64,000 bases of DNA. It comes from Nocardioides aromaticivorans (lineage in GTDB: Bacteria; Actinomycetota; Actinomycetes; Propionibacteriales; Nocardioidaceae). The notes under the pieces are model-generated. The model did not search any database and was not told the DNA's origin. It saw only the letters and a program-made list of their open reading frames with translations. Of the stretch, positions 9,273 to 17,814 are shown one piece after another (the first letter of the stretch is position 1; each line of letters opens with the position of its first letter). The DNA lies in assembly GCF_013408525.1 (NCBI RefSeq), contig NZ_JACBZM010000001.1, positions 930,001 to 994,000 on the forward strand, given 5' to 3'. The translations under genes were made by a program, and so were the position numbers.

Positions 9273-10505
9273 TCAGCGCACGTCGAGCCAGACCATCCGG
9301 TGGTCGGAGGTCGGGAACGGATAGGCGCCGGTCAGGCGGTAGAGCGGGTCGGTGGTCGCCGGCCAGAACACGCCGCCGCCCAGGACCTTCAGCCGGCGCG
9401 AGGGAAGCACGTAGTCGACGCGCAGGTTGCCGGGCGCGCCGTCGGCGAAGTCGGCGGTGTCGAGGTCGGGGTCGCCGGTCTGCGTGAGGTTGGCGCCGCC
9501 CTGCAGGGCGGCCGCCTCCGGCGCCCCCGCGGACGACGGGGCGAAGCGGCTGTTGACCAGCGGGTGGTCGAGCAGCTGCAGCACGGCGTCGTCGACGGAG
9601 TCGCCGTCCTCGGGATCGGCGTTCTGGTCGCCGGCGATGACGAACGTCGATCCGGGGCGCAGCCCGCCGCGGACCCCGGCGTCGTCGTACAGGTAGCGGC
9701 TGCGGGCCGGACCGGAGACGTAGTCGGCCCAGAACCGGATCTCGTCGTGGTTGCGGGTGCCGTTGCGGTCCTCCGCGCCGTCGAAGGTCGGCGGGGTCGG
9801 GTGCGAGACGAGGAAGTGGACGGTGCGCCGGCCGACCTCGATCGGCAGGTCCCAGTGCGACTTGGAGGAGAGGCGGAGGACGGCCTGCTCCTGTGGCGAG
9901 TACCAGTCGGCGGGCGCGGCGGTCGCCGGGTCGTCCGGCAGCAGCGCGCCGGGCATGTCCTTCCAGAGGAAGCGCTGGAAGGTGCGCACGCCGTCGGTGT
10001 CGATCGGGTACTTCGAGTAGACGACCATGCCGTACTGGCCCGGGAACAGGCCGAAGCCGAAGGCGTCGTCGCCACCGCCGACCTGGCCGTTGTTGTTGAG
10101 GTCGAAGCCGCTCGGCACGCCGGTGTTGGAGGGCGCGATGAAGGCGTAGGGGTAGTCGACCGGGGTGGAGCCGTGGTGCGACACCTCGAGGTAGTTGTCG
10201 CGGAAGAGGTCGACGGCCTCGGGCGCGTAGTCGAACTCGTTGATGAGGACGACGTCCGGGTCGACCCGCTGGATGGTCTCCGCGACGTTCTGTGCCTGCT
10301 GGTCGTCGGGCGTCGAGAGGTCGGCGACGAGCTCTCCCTCGACGGCGCGGTTGAGCGAGGCGTTGAAGGTCGCGAACCGGACCGGCTCCGCGGGGGCGGC
10401 CGCCGCGGCAGCGGGCTGCTGCGGGACGGCACCCACGGGCACGGCGAGGGCGGCGAGCGAGGCCACGGCGGCGAGTGGGATCAGGGCAGCAGGGGTGCGT
10501 CGCAC
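9273..10505 (-). CDS. Secreted endonuclease/exonuclease/phosphatase family protein
   Basis: 410 residues with an N-terminal signal peptide (hydrophobic core about residues 8-27, Ala-rich cleavage region). The rest is an EEP (DNase I-like) domain: FATFNAS near residue 44, the metal Glu in VLINEFDY near 90, VSHPTPP near 228, AGDQNADPEDGDS near 287 and the terminal SDHRMVWLD. These are the Asn, Glu, Asp/Asn and His positions of the fold. The substrate (nucleic acid, lipid or sugar phosphate) cannot be told. GTG start at 10505; the gene is monocistronic and divergent from the small GPGG gene. Confidence 0.85.
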   Translation of the reverse strand: MRRTPAALIPLAAVASLAALAVPVGAVPQQPAAAAAAPAEPVRFATFNASLNRAVEGELVADLSTPDDQQAQNVAETIQRVDPDVVLINEFDYAPEAVDLFRDNYLEVSHHGSTPVDYPYAFIAPSNTGVPSGFDLNNNGQVGGGDDAFGFGLFPGQYGMVVYSKYPIDTDGVRTFQRFLWKDMPGALLPDDPATAAPADWYSPQEQAVLRLSSKSHWDLPIEVGRRTVHFLVSHPTPPTFDGAEDRNGTRNHDEIRFWADYVSGPARSRYLYDDAGVRGGLRPGSTFVIAGDQNADPEDGDSVDDAVLQLLDHPLVNSRFAPSSAGAPEAAALQGGANLTQTGDPDLDTADFADGAPGNLRVDYVLPSRRLKVLGGGVFWPATTDPLYRLTGAYPFPTSDHRMVWLDVR

Positions 10506-10662
10506 GAGGTCCTCCGAGCAGGGTTGGTCGACACCGCGACCCTAGGCCCCACCGCCGACCGTCGCACCCGCTCGCCCGGTGAAGGTTGGATGAACCGTCT
10601 GCTCCGAGGATCGCGGGGTACCTCACTTCCGGGCCGGAAGGCCCCATGGAAAGGGAGGAATC

Positions 10663-10806
10663 GTGGCTTTCATCTTGTGGATCCTGGCCGTCATCCTGGT
10701 GGTGTCGGGCATCGTCAGCCTCTTCCGGGGCGAGGTTCTGTGGGGGGTCGTCCTGATCGTGGTCGGACTCCTGGTGGGGCCGGGTGGCGTCAGCATCTTC
10801 ACCTGA
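10663..10806 (+). CDS. GPGG-motif small membrane protein
   Basis: A 47-residue protein with GTG start at 10663, preceded by GGGAGG at 7 bases. It has two hydrophobic segments separated by a short SLFRGEVLWG turn and ends LLVGPGGVSIFT, which carries the GPGG motif naming this actinobacterial small-protein family. It is probably an inner-membrane protein of unknown role. A stable stem-loop follows directly. The gene is easily missed because of its length. Confidence 0.75.
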   Translation: MAFILWILAVILVVSGIVSLFRGEVLWGVVLIVVGLLVGPGGVSIFT

Positions 10807-10818
10807 CGCACCCCTGGT

Positions 10819-10847
10819 GCGGCGGGGTCGCTCAGCGGCCCCGCCGC
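10819..10847. terminator. Bidirectional stem-loop terminator
   Basis: Perfect 9-bp stem GCGGCGGGG / CCCCGCCGC with an 11-base loop, between the convergent GPGG gene and the FAD oxidoreductase gene. The loop contains the oxidoreductase stop codon. No U-tract, as is common in high-GC actinobacteria. Confidence 0.65.
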
Positions 10848-11935
10848 ACACCGCCGTAGATCCCCCGGCGCACGATCCACGGCTGCAGCACACGGTCGAC
10901 GGACCACGCCGGGAACCGGAACGGGTGCCCTGACGGCGCGAACACCCGCAGCCCGTCGGCCTCCGGTCCGAGCACCGATCCCCAGCGCCGCTCCCTCCCC
11001 CGGTACGACGCCAGCGGGCGCCCCTGCAGGTGCGCGACCACGTTGCGCGCGACCAGCCGGTCGGCCCGGTTGCGCGCCGAGGTGCGCAGCGCATCGGTCG
11101 CCGCGACGTCGCCGACCGCGAAGCCGCCCGGGACCCCGGGCATCCGCAACGTCGGCTCGACCCGCACGAAGCCCTGCTCGTCGAGCAGGTCCGCCGGCAG
11201 CCACCCGCTGTTCGGTCGCACCCGGCCGACCGCCCAGAGCACCGCGTCGGCCGTGCTCGCCGGCTGTCCCGTGGACCAGGCCACCGGCCCGGTCGTGATC
11301 TCGTCGGCCCCGGACCCGGGCGGCAGCTCCGCGCGGTGCCCCGGGAGCAGCGCGACGCCGGCCGCGGCGAGCCGCCGACGCGCCACGCCCCAGGCCCGCG
11401 GGTGGTGGCGCGGAAGGGCCCGCTCCCCCGGGAACGCCAGGCTCACCGACTTCTCCGGCCACCGGGTCGCCACCTGGAGCGCGCTGCCCACCGCCGCCGC
11501 CCCGCCGCCGACGACCAGCACGGACGCGGACGCCGCCAACCGGTCGTGGGCCGAGCCGAGCGCCTCGGTGACGTCGGCCTCGGTCTGGAAGCGGGGGTGT
11601 CGCCAGAAGCCGTTGCTCACGCCGGTGGCGACCACCAGGACGTCGTACCCGATCGTGCGGTGGCGGGTCGTGACCACCCTTGCCCCGACGTCCAGCCCGG
11701 TCAGCTCGTCGTGCACCAGCTCCACGCCGTCGAGCCGCCGGAAGCGCTCGAATCCGATCCGGTAGTCGCGCGCCCACGCGTCGGGGCGGGCCAGCCGCAG
11801 GCCGAGCTCCTGGCCGCTGACCAGCCCGGGCTTGCTGGAGATACCGATGACGTCGACATCCGCACGGGCGAGGTGGATCGCGGTCAGCAGGCCGCTGTCA
11901 CCGAGCCCGGCGACGACGACGCGCGGCCGGCTCAT
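10832..11935 (-). CDS. FAD-dependent NAD(P)-disulfide-type oxidoreductase
   Basis: 367 residues from ATG at 11935. The N-terminal dinucleotide fold reads VVVAGLGDSGLL (GxGxxG variant), a second NAD(P) fold VLVVGGGAAAVGSA lies near residue 145, and FAVGDVAATDAL near 280 is the FAD-closing motif. The overall plan resembles NDH-2/AIF/FSP1-like flavoproteins; no CxxxxC redox disulfide is seen. The start overlaps the DUF1295 stop by ATGA, so the two are translated together. A quinone- or sterol-linked reduction is possible, given the partner and the KstR-like box upstream, but the substrate is unknown. Confidence 0.8.
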   Translation of the reverse strand: MSRPRVVVAGLGDSGLLTAIHLARADVDVIGISSKPGLVSGQELGLRLARPDAWARDYRIGFERFRRLDGVELVHDELTGLDVGARVVTTRHRTIGYDVLVVATGVSNGFWRHPRFQTEADVTEALGSAHDRLAASASVLVVGGGAAAVGSALQVATRWPEKSVSLAFPGERALPRHHPRAWGVARRRLAAAGVALLPGHRAELPPGSGADEITTGPVAWSTGQPASTADAVLWAVGRVRPNSGWLPADLLDEQGFVRVEPTLRMPGVPGGFAVGDVAATDALRTSARNRADRLVARNVVAHLQGRPLASYRGRERRWGSVLGPEADGLRVFAPSGHPFRFPAWSVDRVLQPWIVRRGIYGGVRRGR

Positions 11936-12822
11936 GCCGCCGGACGGCGCCGCGGGGGGCGCGGCACCAGGCGGGGCACCCGGTCGATGATGTCCTGGTA
12001 CGTCGGTCGCCGCTCCAGGCTGCGCTTCTCCATCATCGGGATGCTGGCCGCCTGGAACATCACCGTCATCGCGACGCCGCCGACGACGAGCCACCACCAG
12101 TCCCCCGGCGCGCCGGCGATGCCGAACAGCGCGAGCGACCACCAGAGGGCGACCTCGCCGAAGTAGTTCGGATGCCGCGACCACGCCCACAGGCCCGACT
12201 CCATCGCCTGGCCCGGCTGGCGGTTGCGGATGAACTCCCGCATCTGCGCGTCGGCGACCAGCTGCAGCATCGCCGCGCCGATCCCCGTGACCGTGGCGAC
12301 CGCGTCGAGCCAGTTGACCGGCTCACCGGGGCGCGCCAGCACGGCGTACGCCGGCACGAGCCCCAGGAACACGATCAGCGTCGGCACGAGGTGGATCCCC
12401 ACCAGGTCGGCCAGCAGCTCGAAGCGACCGGCCCGCTCGCGGACCCCTGGGTAGCGGAAGTCCTCGTGGTGCAGGCCCGGCCAGTCGTACAGCCAGTTGC
12501 CGGTCAGGCGCACCGCCCAGACCGCCACGACGACGACCAGGAGCACGGTCCGGCCGTCGTCCACCCCCGCCACGTCGCGCGCGGCGAGGAGCCAGAACCC
12601 GACGAGGAACGGCGGCAGCACGCTCCAGTAGGGGTCGTAACAGCTGGAGTTGTGGAGGACCCGGCTGGCGACGAAGACCCCGAGCGTGGCGATCAGGTCG
12701 GCGATCAGTCCGTCGAGCCACAGCCACTCGGTGTCGGGGCCGGCGAGGAGCCACAGCGTCGCAGCGACGAAGGCGATCAGGTAGGCGATGCCCACGCGGG
12801 CGAGCGAAGCGGTCTTGCTCAT
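11932..12822 (-). CDS. DUF1295 / steroid 5-alpha-reductase-like membrane protein
   Basis: 296 residues with six or more membrane segments. The C-terminal part has the family hallmark GLWAWSRHPNYFGEVALWW near residues 205-223 and ends in a cytosolic tail (ERRPTYQDIIDRVPRL). DUF1295 proteins belong to the steroid 5-alpha-reductase/ICMT-like membrane superfamily that use NADPH or SAM. ATG at 12822 is preferred over GTG at 12828. It is the first gene of a two-gene operon with the FAD oxidoreductase; a perfect TAGAAC-N2-GTTCTA palindrome lies 14-27 bases upstream. Sterol or isoprenoid reduction is a reasonable guess. Confidence 0.8.
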   Translation of the reverse strand: MSKTASLARVGIAYLIAFVAATLWLLAGPDTEWLWLDGLIADLIATLGVFVASRVLHNSSCYDPYWSVLPPFLVGFWLLAARDVAGVDDGRTVLLVVVVAVWAVRLTGNWLYDWPGLHHEDFRYPGVRERAGRFELLADLVGIHLVPTLIVFLGLVPAYAVLARPGEPVNWLDAVATVTGIGAAMLQLVADAQMREFIRNRQPGQAMESGLWAWSRHPNYFGEVALWWSLALFGIAGAPGDWWWLVVGGVAMTVMFQAASIPMMEKRSLERRPTYQDIIDRVPRLVPRPPRRRPAA

Positions 12823-12835
12823 CCGCACAGGTTAG

Positions 12836-12849
12836 TAGAACGTGTTCTA
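12836..12849. promoter_or_regulatory. KstR-like TetR operator (TAGAACGTGTTCTA)
   Basis: Perfect inverted repeat TAGAAC-GT-GTTCTA between the DUF1295 start (12822) and the end of the EAL/GGDEF gene. It fits the published mycobacterial KstR consensus TNNAACNNGTTNNA. A second copy with the same arms lies at 43127-43140. Binding of KstR or of the TetR protein encoded at 43192 is inferred. Confidence 0.6.
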
Positions 12850-12868
12850 GAACGACAGGGCTTCGGGG

Positions 12869-15493
12869 TCACCGACGGGGACGGCGGTCCGCGTGGCGTC
12901 GCTTGGCGTCGTACATGCGCACGTCGGCGACGCGCAGCAGCTCGTCGGCATCGTGCCCGTCGGCACCGACGAGGGCGGAGCCGATGCTGACGCCCACGCC
13001 GACGTGCAGCGCGAAGGGGTGGCCGTCGAGCGTTGCCTGGACGGCCTCACGCAGTCGCGTGGCGACGTCGTCGTGCGTGACGCCCGGCTCGAGGCGGACC
13101 ACCAGCACGAACTCGTCACCGCCCATCCGGGCCACCGTGTCGTCCGGGCCGACCGATCCGCTGAGCACGTCGGCCACCGCGCACAGCACGCTGTCGCCCG
13201 CGGCGTGGCCGAGCTCGTCGTTGACGGCCTTGAAGCCGTCGAGGTCCAGCATCACGAGAGCCTGGGACGGCCGCCCGGGCGCCGAGGCGGCACTGAGCGC
13301 CTCGTCGAGGGCGATCCTGTTCGCGACCCCGGTGAGCGGGTCGACGCGGCCCTGGGCCCGCAGGCGGTCGTGCTCCTCGTGGTGCGGCGTCACGTCGATG
13401 AGCGCGTGCAGGCGCATCGGCTCGCCGGCCGGACCGGCGAGCTCGCGGACCCGGACCTCGACCAGCCGGACCTCGCCCTCGCGGGTCACGACCGTCGCAG
13501 AGAAGCCGTCGCGTCCCGTCGACGGCTGGTCCCGGGTCGTGAGCCAGCTGCGGACGCTCTGGCCGCGCAGGGAGTCGGCCGGCACGCCCAGCAGCGCCGC
13601 GGCCTCCGCGTTGGCGTGCTGCACGAGGTCGTCGACGTCGCTGACCAGGACCGGCGTCGGGGTCGCGTCGAGGACCGAGGTCAGCCAGGCGTTCGACCGC
13701 CTCAGCTCGGCCTTCAGCTGCCGGCGCCGCCGGTCGTTGAGCATCCACAGCAGGACCAGCACGAAGCCGGTGCCCGCCAGCAGCCCGGTGACCAGGGGGT
13801 CCGCGTGGCCGACCACCGTGCCGACGGCCTCGTCGCGGTCCTGCTCGACCAGCAGCCAGCCGCCGATGGCCGGCACTCCGCTGACCGCCCAGAGGACCCC
13901 GTCCGTCCCCCGGCCCGACGCCTCCCGGGCCGCGAGCAGGCGCGGGTCGCGGGTCTGCTCCCCGACCCGCCCGGCGGAGCTCGCCAGGGTGGTGTCGTGC
14001 CGGTCGACGACGGTCACCTCGACGCCGTACTGGTCGAAGACGGAGGCGATCTCGGCCTGCAGCCCGGACAGCGCCAGCGTCGCGACGACGAAGCCCTGCA
14101 CCCGACCACGGTCGTCCCGCACCGCCGCGGCGACCGCGATCGCCCACGTGCGCTGCGCGGTCATCAGCTGGTAGGCCTGCGTGACGTACGCCGTCGTCGA
14201 CCGGCCCGCCGGGGCGTACCACTCGCGGTAGGCGAAATTGCGCCCGACCACGACGGGCTCCGCCTGCGCGGGCGCCAGGTCGAGCATGGTGCCCTCGGCG
14301 TCGTACAACGAGGTGTTGAAGGTCCCCACCGTCGACGAGGCGAGCGTCTCCAGCGCCAGGTCCATCCGCTCCGGGTCCCGGGTCGCCAGCGCCGTGCGCA
14401 CCGCATCGCTGCGGCTGAACGCGGTGACGACGCCCCGCACCCCACCGAGGCGCATGTCGACGCCGCGGGCAGCGAGCGAGTCGATCGCCGCGAGGCGGTT
14501 GCCGGCCGCGGCGGTCAGTGTCTCGTGGCTGTCCTCGTGACCGACGGCGGCGAGCACGGCCACGAGGCCCAGCACCAGCGCCACCAGTCCGCCCAGCACG
14601 CGCGGCACGAACCGCTCGAGGAGCGTGAGCCGGTGGGCATCGGGCTCCGCGACGAGCGCGGGCAGGACCACCGCCTCCTCGTCGTGACGGAGCGCCGCTG
14701 GTACGACGTCCGACGCCAGCAGCTCCTCGAGCTCCGCCGCCGGCAGGGGCCGGCTCATCAGGAACCCCTGCCCGAACGGGCAGCCCAGGCGCCGCAGCAC
14801 CGCCACGTGCTGCGGCCGCTCGATCCCCTCGGCGACGACGTGCACGCCCAGCGACAGGCAGAAGCGCACCAACGACTCCGACATCCGGTCGCGGCGGCCA
14901 CCGGTGCCGAGGTACTGCACGAACGAGCGGTCGATCTTGACCCCGTCGACGTGGAAGCGGCGCAGGTAGTCGAAGCTCGCGTTGCCGGTGCCGAAGTCGT
15001 CGAGGGTGACATTGCAGCCCATCGCGGAGAGCTCGGCCAGCACCTGCTCATGCCCCCGACCGGTCTCCGAGAGCAGGGTCTCGGTCAGCTCGACGATGAT
15101 GGCGTCCATCGGCAGCCCCGCCGCCTCGGTCGCCTCCCGGAACCGGACCGGCAGCAACGGGTCGTCGAGGTCCGCGGGCGACAGGTTGATCGCCAGGCAC
15201 AGCCGCCGGCCGGCGGGCAGGCGACGCCAGTCCGCGACCTGCCGGGCCGCCAGCGCCAGCACCATCTCGTCGAGGTGCACGACCAGGCCCGACTGCTCCA
15301 GGACCTCCAGGAACGCGGCCGGCTGGAGGAGCTCGTCGCTCTCGGCGTCGTACACGCGGGCGAGGGCCTCGACGGCGACCATCTCGCCGGTACGGAGGTC
15401 GTAGCAGGGCTGGTAGTGGACGACCACGTCACCCTGCTCGAGGGCGTGCGCGAGCCGCTCCGCAGTCATCTCCCGCGCAGCTGCCGCTCCCAT
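12869..15493 (-). CDS. Membrane EAL-Cache-PAS-GGDEF cyclic-di-GMP protein
   Basis: 874 residues that could both make and break c-di-GMP. The EAL phosphodiesterase domain comes first (VEALAR at 41-46, NLSP, ELTET, DDFGTG at 165-170, KIDRS, AEGIE: all metal and catalytic positions kept). Then come a membrane helix near 295-315, an extracytoplasmic Cache-like sensor to about 560, a second helix near 580, a PAS domain, and a GGDEF cyclase with MGGDEF at 790-795. The usual order in hybrid proteins is GGDEF then EAL, so this is the reverse. ATG at 15493 is chosen because residues from there read into the EAL domain. Monocistronic. Confidence 0.9.
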   Translation of the reverse strand: MGAAAAREMTAERLAHALEQGDVVVHYQPCYDLRTGEMVAVEALARVYDAESDELLQPAAFLEVLEQSGLVVHLDEMVLALAARQVADWRRLPAGRRLCLAINLSPADLDDPLLPVRFREATEAAGLPMDAIIVELTETLLSETGRGHEQVLAELSAMGCNVTLDDFGTGNASFDYLRRFHVDGVKIDRSFVQYLGTGGRRDRMSESLVRFCLSLGVHVVAEGIERPQHVAVLRRLGCPFGQGFLMSRPLPAAELEELLASDVVPAALRHDEEAVVLPALVAEPDAHRLTLLERFVPRVLGGLVALVLGLVAVLAAVGHEDSHETLTAAAGNRLAAIDSLAARGVDMRLGGVRGVVTAFSRSDAVRTALATRDPERMDLALETLASSTVGTFNTSLYDAEGTMLDLAPAQAEPVVVGRNFAYREWYAPAGRSTTAYVTQAYQLMTAQRTWAIAVAAAVRDDRGRVQGFVVATLALSGLQAEIASVFDQYGVEVTVVDRHDTTLASSAGRVGEQTRDPRLLAAREASGRGTDGVLWAVSGVPAIGGWLLVEQDRDEAVGTVVGHADPLVTGLLAGTGFVLVLLWMLNDRRRRQLKAELRRSNAWLTSVLDATPTPVLVSDVDDLVQHANAEAAALLGVPADSLRGQSVRSWLTTRDQPSTGRDGFSATVVTREGEVRLVEVRVRELAGPAGEPMRLHALIDVTPHHEEHDRLRAQGRVDPLTGVANRIALDEALSAASAPGRPSQALVMLDLDGFKAVNDELGHAAGDSVLCAVADVLSGSVGPDDTVARMGGDEFVLVVRLEPGVTHDDVATRLREAVQATLDGHPFALHVGVGVSIGSALVGADGHDADELLRVADVRMYDAKRRHADRRPRR

Positions 15494-15745
15494 GACGCCC
15501 CCACTCCGGGCCCGCCGACCGTGCTCCCGAGGCGGTCGGGCCCCGGCCAACCATGCTAGGAGCGGGGGTCGGTGGGCTCAGGTGGTTTGGGGCGTGGTTG
15601 GGACTTTGGTCCCGGGAGTCCCGACCGATCGTCGGCGCGGCGGGGTGTCGGGCGGTGGTACGGCGTCGTGGCCGGGCTTGGGCCAGTGAAGTGATGTGGA
15701 GCCTTTCACCCAGAATGACGCGCCCCGCTGAATGTCGGGTCTTTG

Positions 15746-15954
15746 TCAGGCAGCGATGCGCCGGTACCGGAGTGCGCGAATCTGTCGCCCGACGCGGCGC
15801 CAGGGGTGCGGGAGGAGCATGGCCTCGTATAGGAAGCCGGGACGTCGTAGTAGTCATAGGTGCCGCCGCTGCGAAACCTGACCCGCAGGATGCGCGTGAC
15901 GTGGTCGTAGCCCACGAAGGCGACGTTGTCGGAGACGACGGGGACTAGGTTCAT
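15746..15954 (-). pseudogene. KTSC domain protein, frameshifted
   Basis: The frame from ATG at 15954 reads VAFVGYDHVTRILRVRFRSGG and TYDYYDVP, a KTSC-domain core. After the proline it runs into a non-homologous tail. One base added at the GGG run 15839-15841 restores GFLYEAMLLPHPWRRVGRQI and RALRYRRIAA with a stop at 15746, which looks like the genuine end of this family. The gene therefore seems to have lost one base. KTSC domains are short and found alone or with nucleases; function unknown. A sequencing error is possible. Confidence 0.6.
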
Positions 15955-15979
15955 GTTCCTCTCCTCTGGTCGAGGTTGT

Positions 15980-16360
15980 TCAGCCGCGGGTCCGGTTGGG
16001 GACCCAGTGGATGCGCCCGTCCTTGAGCCAGTAGTGGCATCTGTGTTGGCCTTGGTAATCGATGGACGGGTGGAGGGACGGCCGGCCGGTCTCGTCAGTG
16101 GTGACCGTCCAGCGGGTTCGCGCGGGGTTGGCCAGGTTCAGCTCGATGGTGTGGCCGCGTCCGCAGGGGCAGTCGAGAAGCGCCCATTTCGGTGTCGTCG
16201 CACCGAGGAGGTAAACGCATCGGGGGTGCAGGTCCTCGGGCAGTTCGGCTCGGCGGGCGACGGCAATGACCCGGGGCATGCGGGACTTGGCGTGGGCATT
16301 CCGCGTTCGCCGGTAGGCCCGGACGGCGCCGATCTGGGTGCGGGCGAAAAGGCGCTTCAC
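15980..16360 (-). CDS. DUF6527 (BubE-type) protease of the Ubl operon
   Basis: 126 residues from GTG at 16360, which overlaps the JAB-E1 stop by GTGA. It has the DUF6527 outline: a CPCGRGH motif in the middle, a serine in GRPSLHPSIDY and a histidine in CHYWLKDGRIHW near the C-terminus. Members of this family in Bub operons have been described as serine proteases with a Ser-His dyad that act on the ubiquitin-like protein. The likely role here is trimming the Ubl tail or deconjugation. Last gene of the four-gene operon. The exact dyad residues were not verified by alignment. Confidence 0.75.
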   Translation of the reverse strand: MKRLFARTQIGAVRAYRRTRNAHAKSRMPRVIAVARRAELPEDLHPRCVYLLGATTPKWALLDCPCGRGHTIELNLANPARTRWTVTTDETGRPSLHPSIDYQGQHRCHYWLKDGRIHWVPNRTRG

Positions 16361-17814
16361 TGGAGCACCCCGGCGAGGTCGAGGTACGGGGCGCGGGTGC
16401 CGCGGCCGATGAAATCCGGGTTGGTGCAGAAGCATCCGAGGCGCGGAGACCGGGCGTTACGGCGCAGCTCACCAAGGTGGGAGCGGAGCAGCAGTTCGGT
16501 GGCGTCGGTCTTCCCTAGGCCGGTCAGGCGCAGGAGGAACTCGGTCGCCGCGAGCGCAGCAACGCTGGTGGTGAGGGTGACGACCGCGGGCTGCGGGGTC
16601 TCGGCGGCTTGGACGTACCCCTCGCCGGCGAGACGCTTACGGGTCTCCGGGTCGAGGTTCTCCGCCGCGGCGAGCGCGGGATCGACCCGGCGCCGGCACA
16701 GCAGGCACGCCGTACCGGGAGCGACCCAGGTGACGCGCTGCTCGATCTGGACCCTCCGGGTCCCGTCCTCGCCCTCGGTTGGGGCGACCAGGACGGCGAC
16801 GTCGATGACCGGCGCGATGTGCGCGAACGCCCACCGGTTCAGGATAAGGCGGGCGCCGTGCCCGTCGACGCAGCTGAATACGACGTCGGCGTGGGCGATC
16901 GCCGCGATCGCGTCCGGGTGGTTCAGCGGCTTGTCGATGCGGATCACCGGTGTGCCGAGCCCGATGGCGTCTAGGTGGTCGCCGAGGGCGTCCACCTTGA
17001 GCCGGTCGACGTCCTCGGTCGTGATGCCGTGACCGCGGGTCGGCGTCGGGTCCGTGACGACGTCGTCGTCGACGACCACGAGCTCGCCCAGTCCGAGGCG
17101 CGCGACCTGGACAGCGACCGCTGAGCCGGTGCCGCCGCCGCCGATGATGGCGGCGCGGACGTGCTTGAGGGTGCGGTTGCCGTCGGGACCGAGCATCCGG
17201 ATCTGCCGGTCGAACACCGACAGGCGCTCCTTGGTCGACTCCTCGCCGTCTGCGCTGGGCGGCAGGTACAAGTGGAGGCCGGCGCCAGCGACGCGGACGG
17301 CGTCGATAACGACGAACTCCGGCGCGCGGGCGTTGAACTCCTCACCGAGGTCGAACAGGCGCGCGGCGACTTCCGGAGCGTCCGGAGTGCCGGCGAGGAC
17401 GACGGCCGCGTAGTACTTCGCGCCGAACGCTCGGGCGGAGATGGCCAGGTCGATGTCGACCTGGTCGTCGTAGGTGGAGAACTTGGGCATGCCCTGCGGG
17501 TGGGTGTGCACGAACACAGGGACCTGGTTGCACGCGGCCGCCGCACGGAACGCAGGCACCCAGCCCGTGGAGGAGATCGACAGGCCCATCGGACCGCGCA
17601 CGGCGTACGCCACCTCGGGGACCGGGGTGATCGTCTGGGCGACGAGCGTGACGCGCTGATCGACCTTGGTGCCTTCAGCGTCAGCGGTCGTCACGGTGGT
17701 CGCTGGGGCCTCAACGAAGGAGGTCGCGACGACCGCCGCGGTTTCGTCACGGGCTCCGAGGGCAGCGACGAGCGGGGTGAACTGGTCCTCGGTGAACGCG
17801 ATGCGGCTCGACAT
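16357..17814 (-). CDS. JAB (JAMM peptidase)-E1 ubiquitin-activating fusion protein
   Basis: 485 residues. N-terminal JAB/JAMM domain: H103-T-H105-P followed by S113 and D116 gives the HxH-S-D zinc site of deubiquitinases. The C-terminal ThiF/E1 domain has the ATP loop IIGGGGTGS at 224-231, ELVVVDDDVV at 244-253 and SCVDGHGARL near 314. The C370-x2-C373 and C461-x-C463 pairs look like the structural zinc ribbon, which leaves only C95 and C315 and no obvious catalytic cysteine loop. It would adenylate the Ubl C-terminus and, via JAB, remove Ubl. ATG at 17814 overlaps the E2 stop (ATGA). Confidence 0.88.
   Translation of the reverse strand: MSSRIAFTEDQFTPLVAALGARDETAAVVATSFVEAPATTVTTADAEGTKVDQRVTLVAQTITPVPEVAYAVRGPMGLSISSTGWVPAFRAAAACNQVPVFVHTHPQGMPKFSTYDDQVDIDLAISARAFGAKYYAAVVLAGTPDAPEVAARLFDLGEEFNARAPEFVVIDAVRVAGAGLHLYLPPSADGEESTKERLSVFDRQIRMLGPDGNRTLKHVRAAIIGGGGTGSAVAVQVARLGLGELVVVDDDVVTDPTPTRGHGITTEDVDRLKVDALGDHLDAIGLGTPVIRIDKPLNHPDAIAAIAHADVVFSCVDGHGARLILNRWAFAHIAPVIDVAVLVAPTEGEDGTRRVQIEQRVTWVAPGTACLLCRRRVDPALAAAENLDPETRKRLAGEGYVQAAETPQPAVVTLTTSVAALAATEFLLRLTGLGKTDATELLLRSHLGELRRNARSPRLGCFCTNPDFIGRGTRAPYLDLAGVLQ

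Noticed and set aside
12893..15559. 888-codon open frame on the plus strand opposite the EAL/GGDEF gene
   Set aside because: Long antisense frames are expected at this GC content. The translation is a Arg/His/Gly-rich low-complexity sequence with no family motifs, while the minus strand has all EAL and GGDEF residues.
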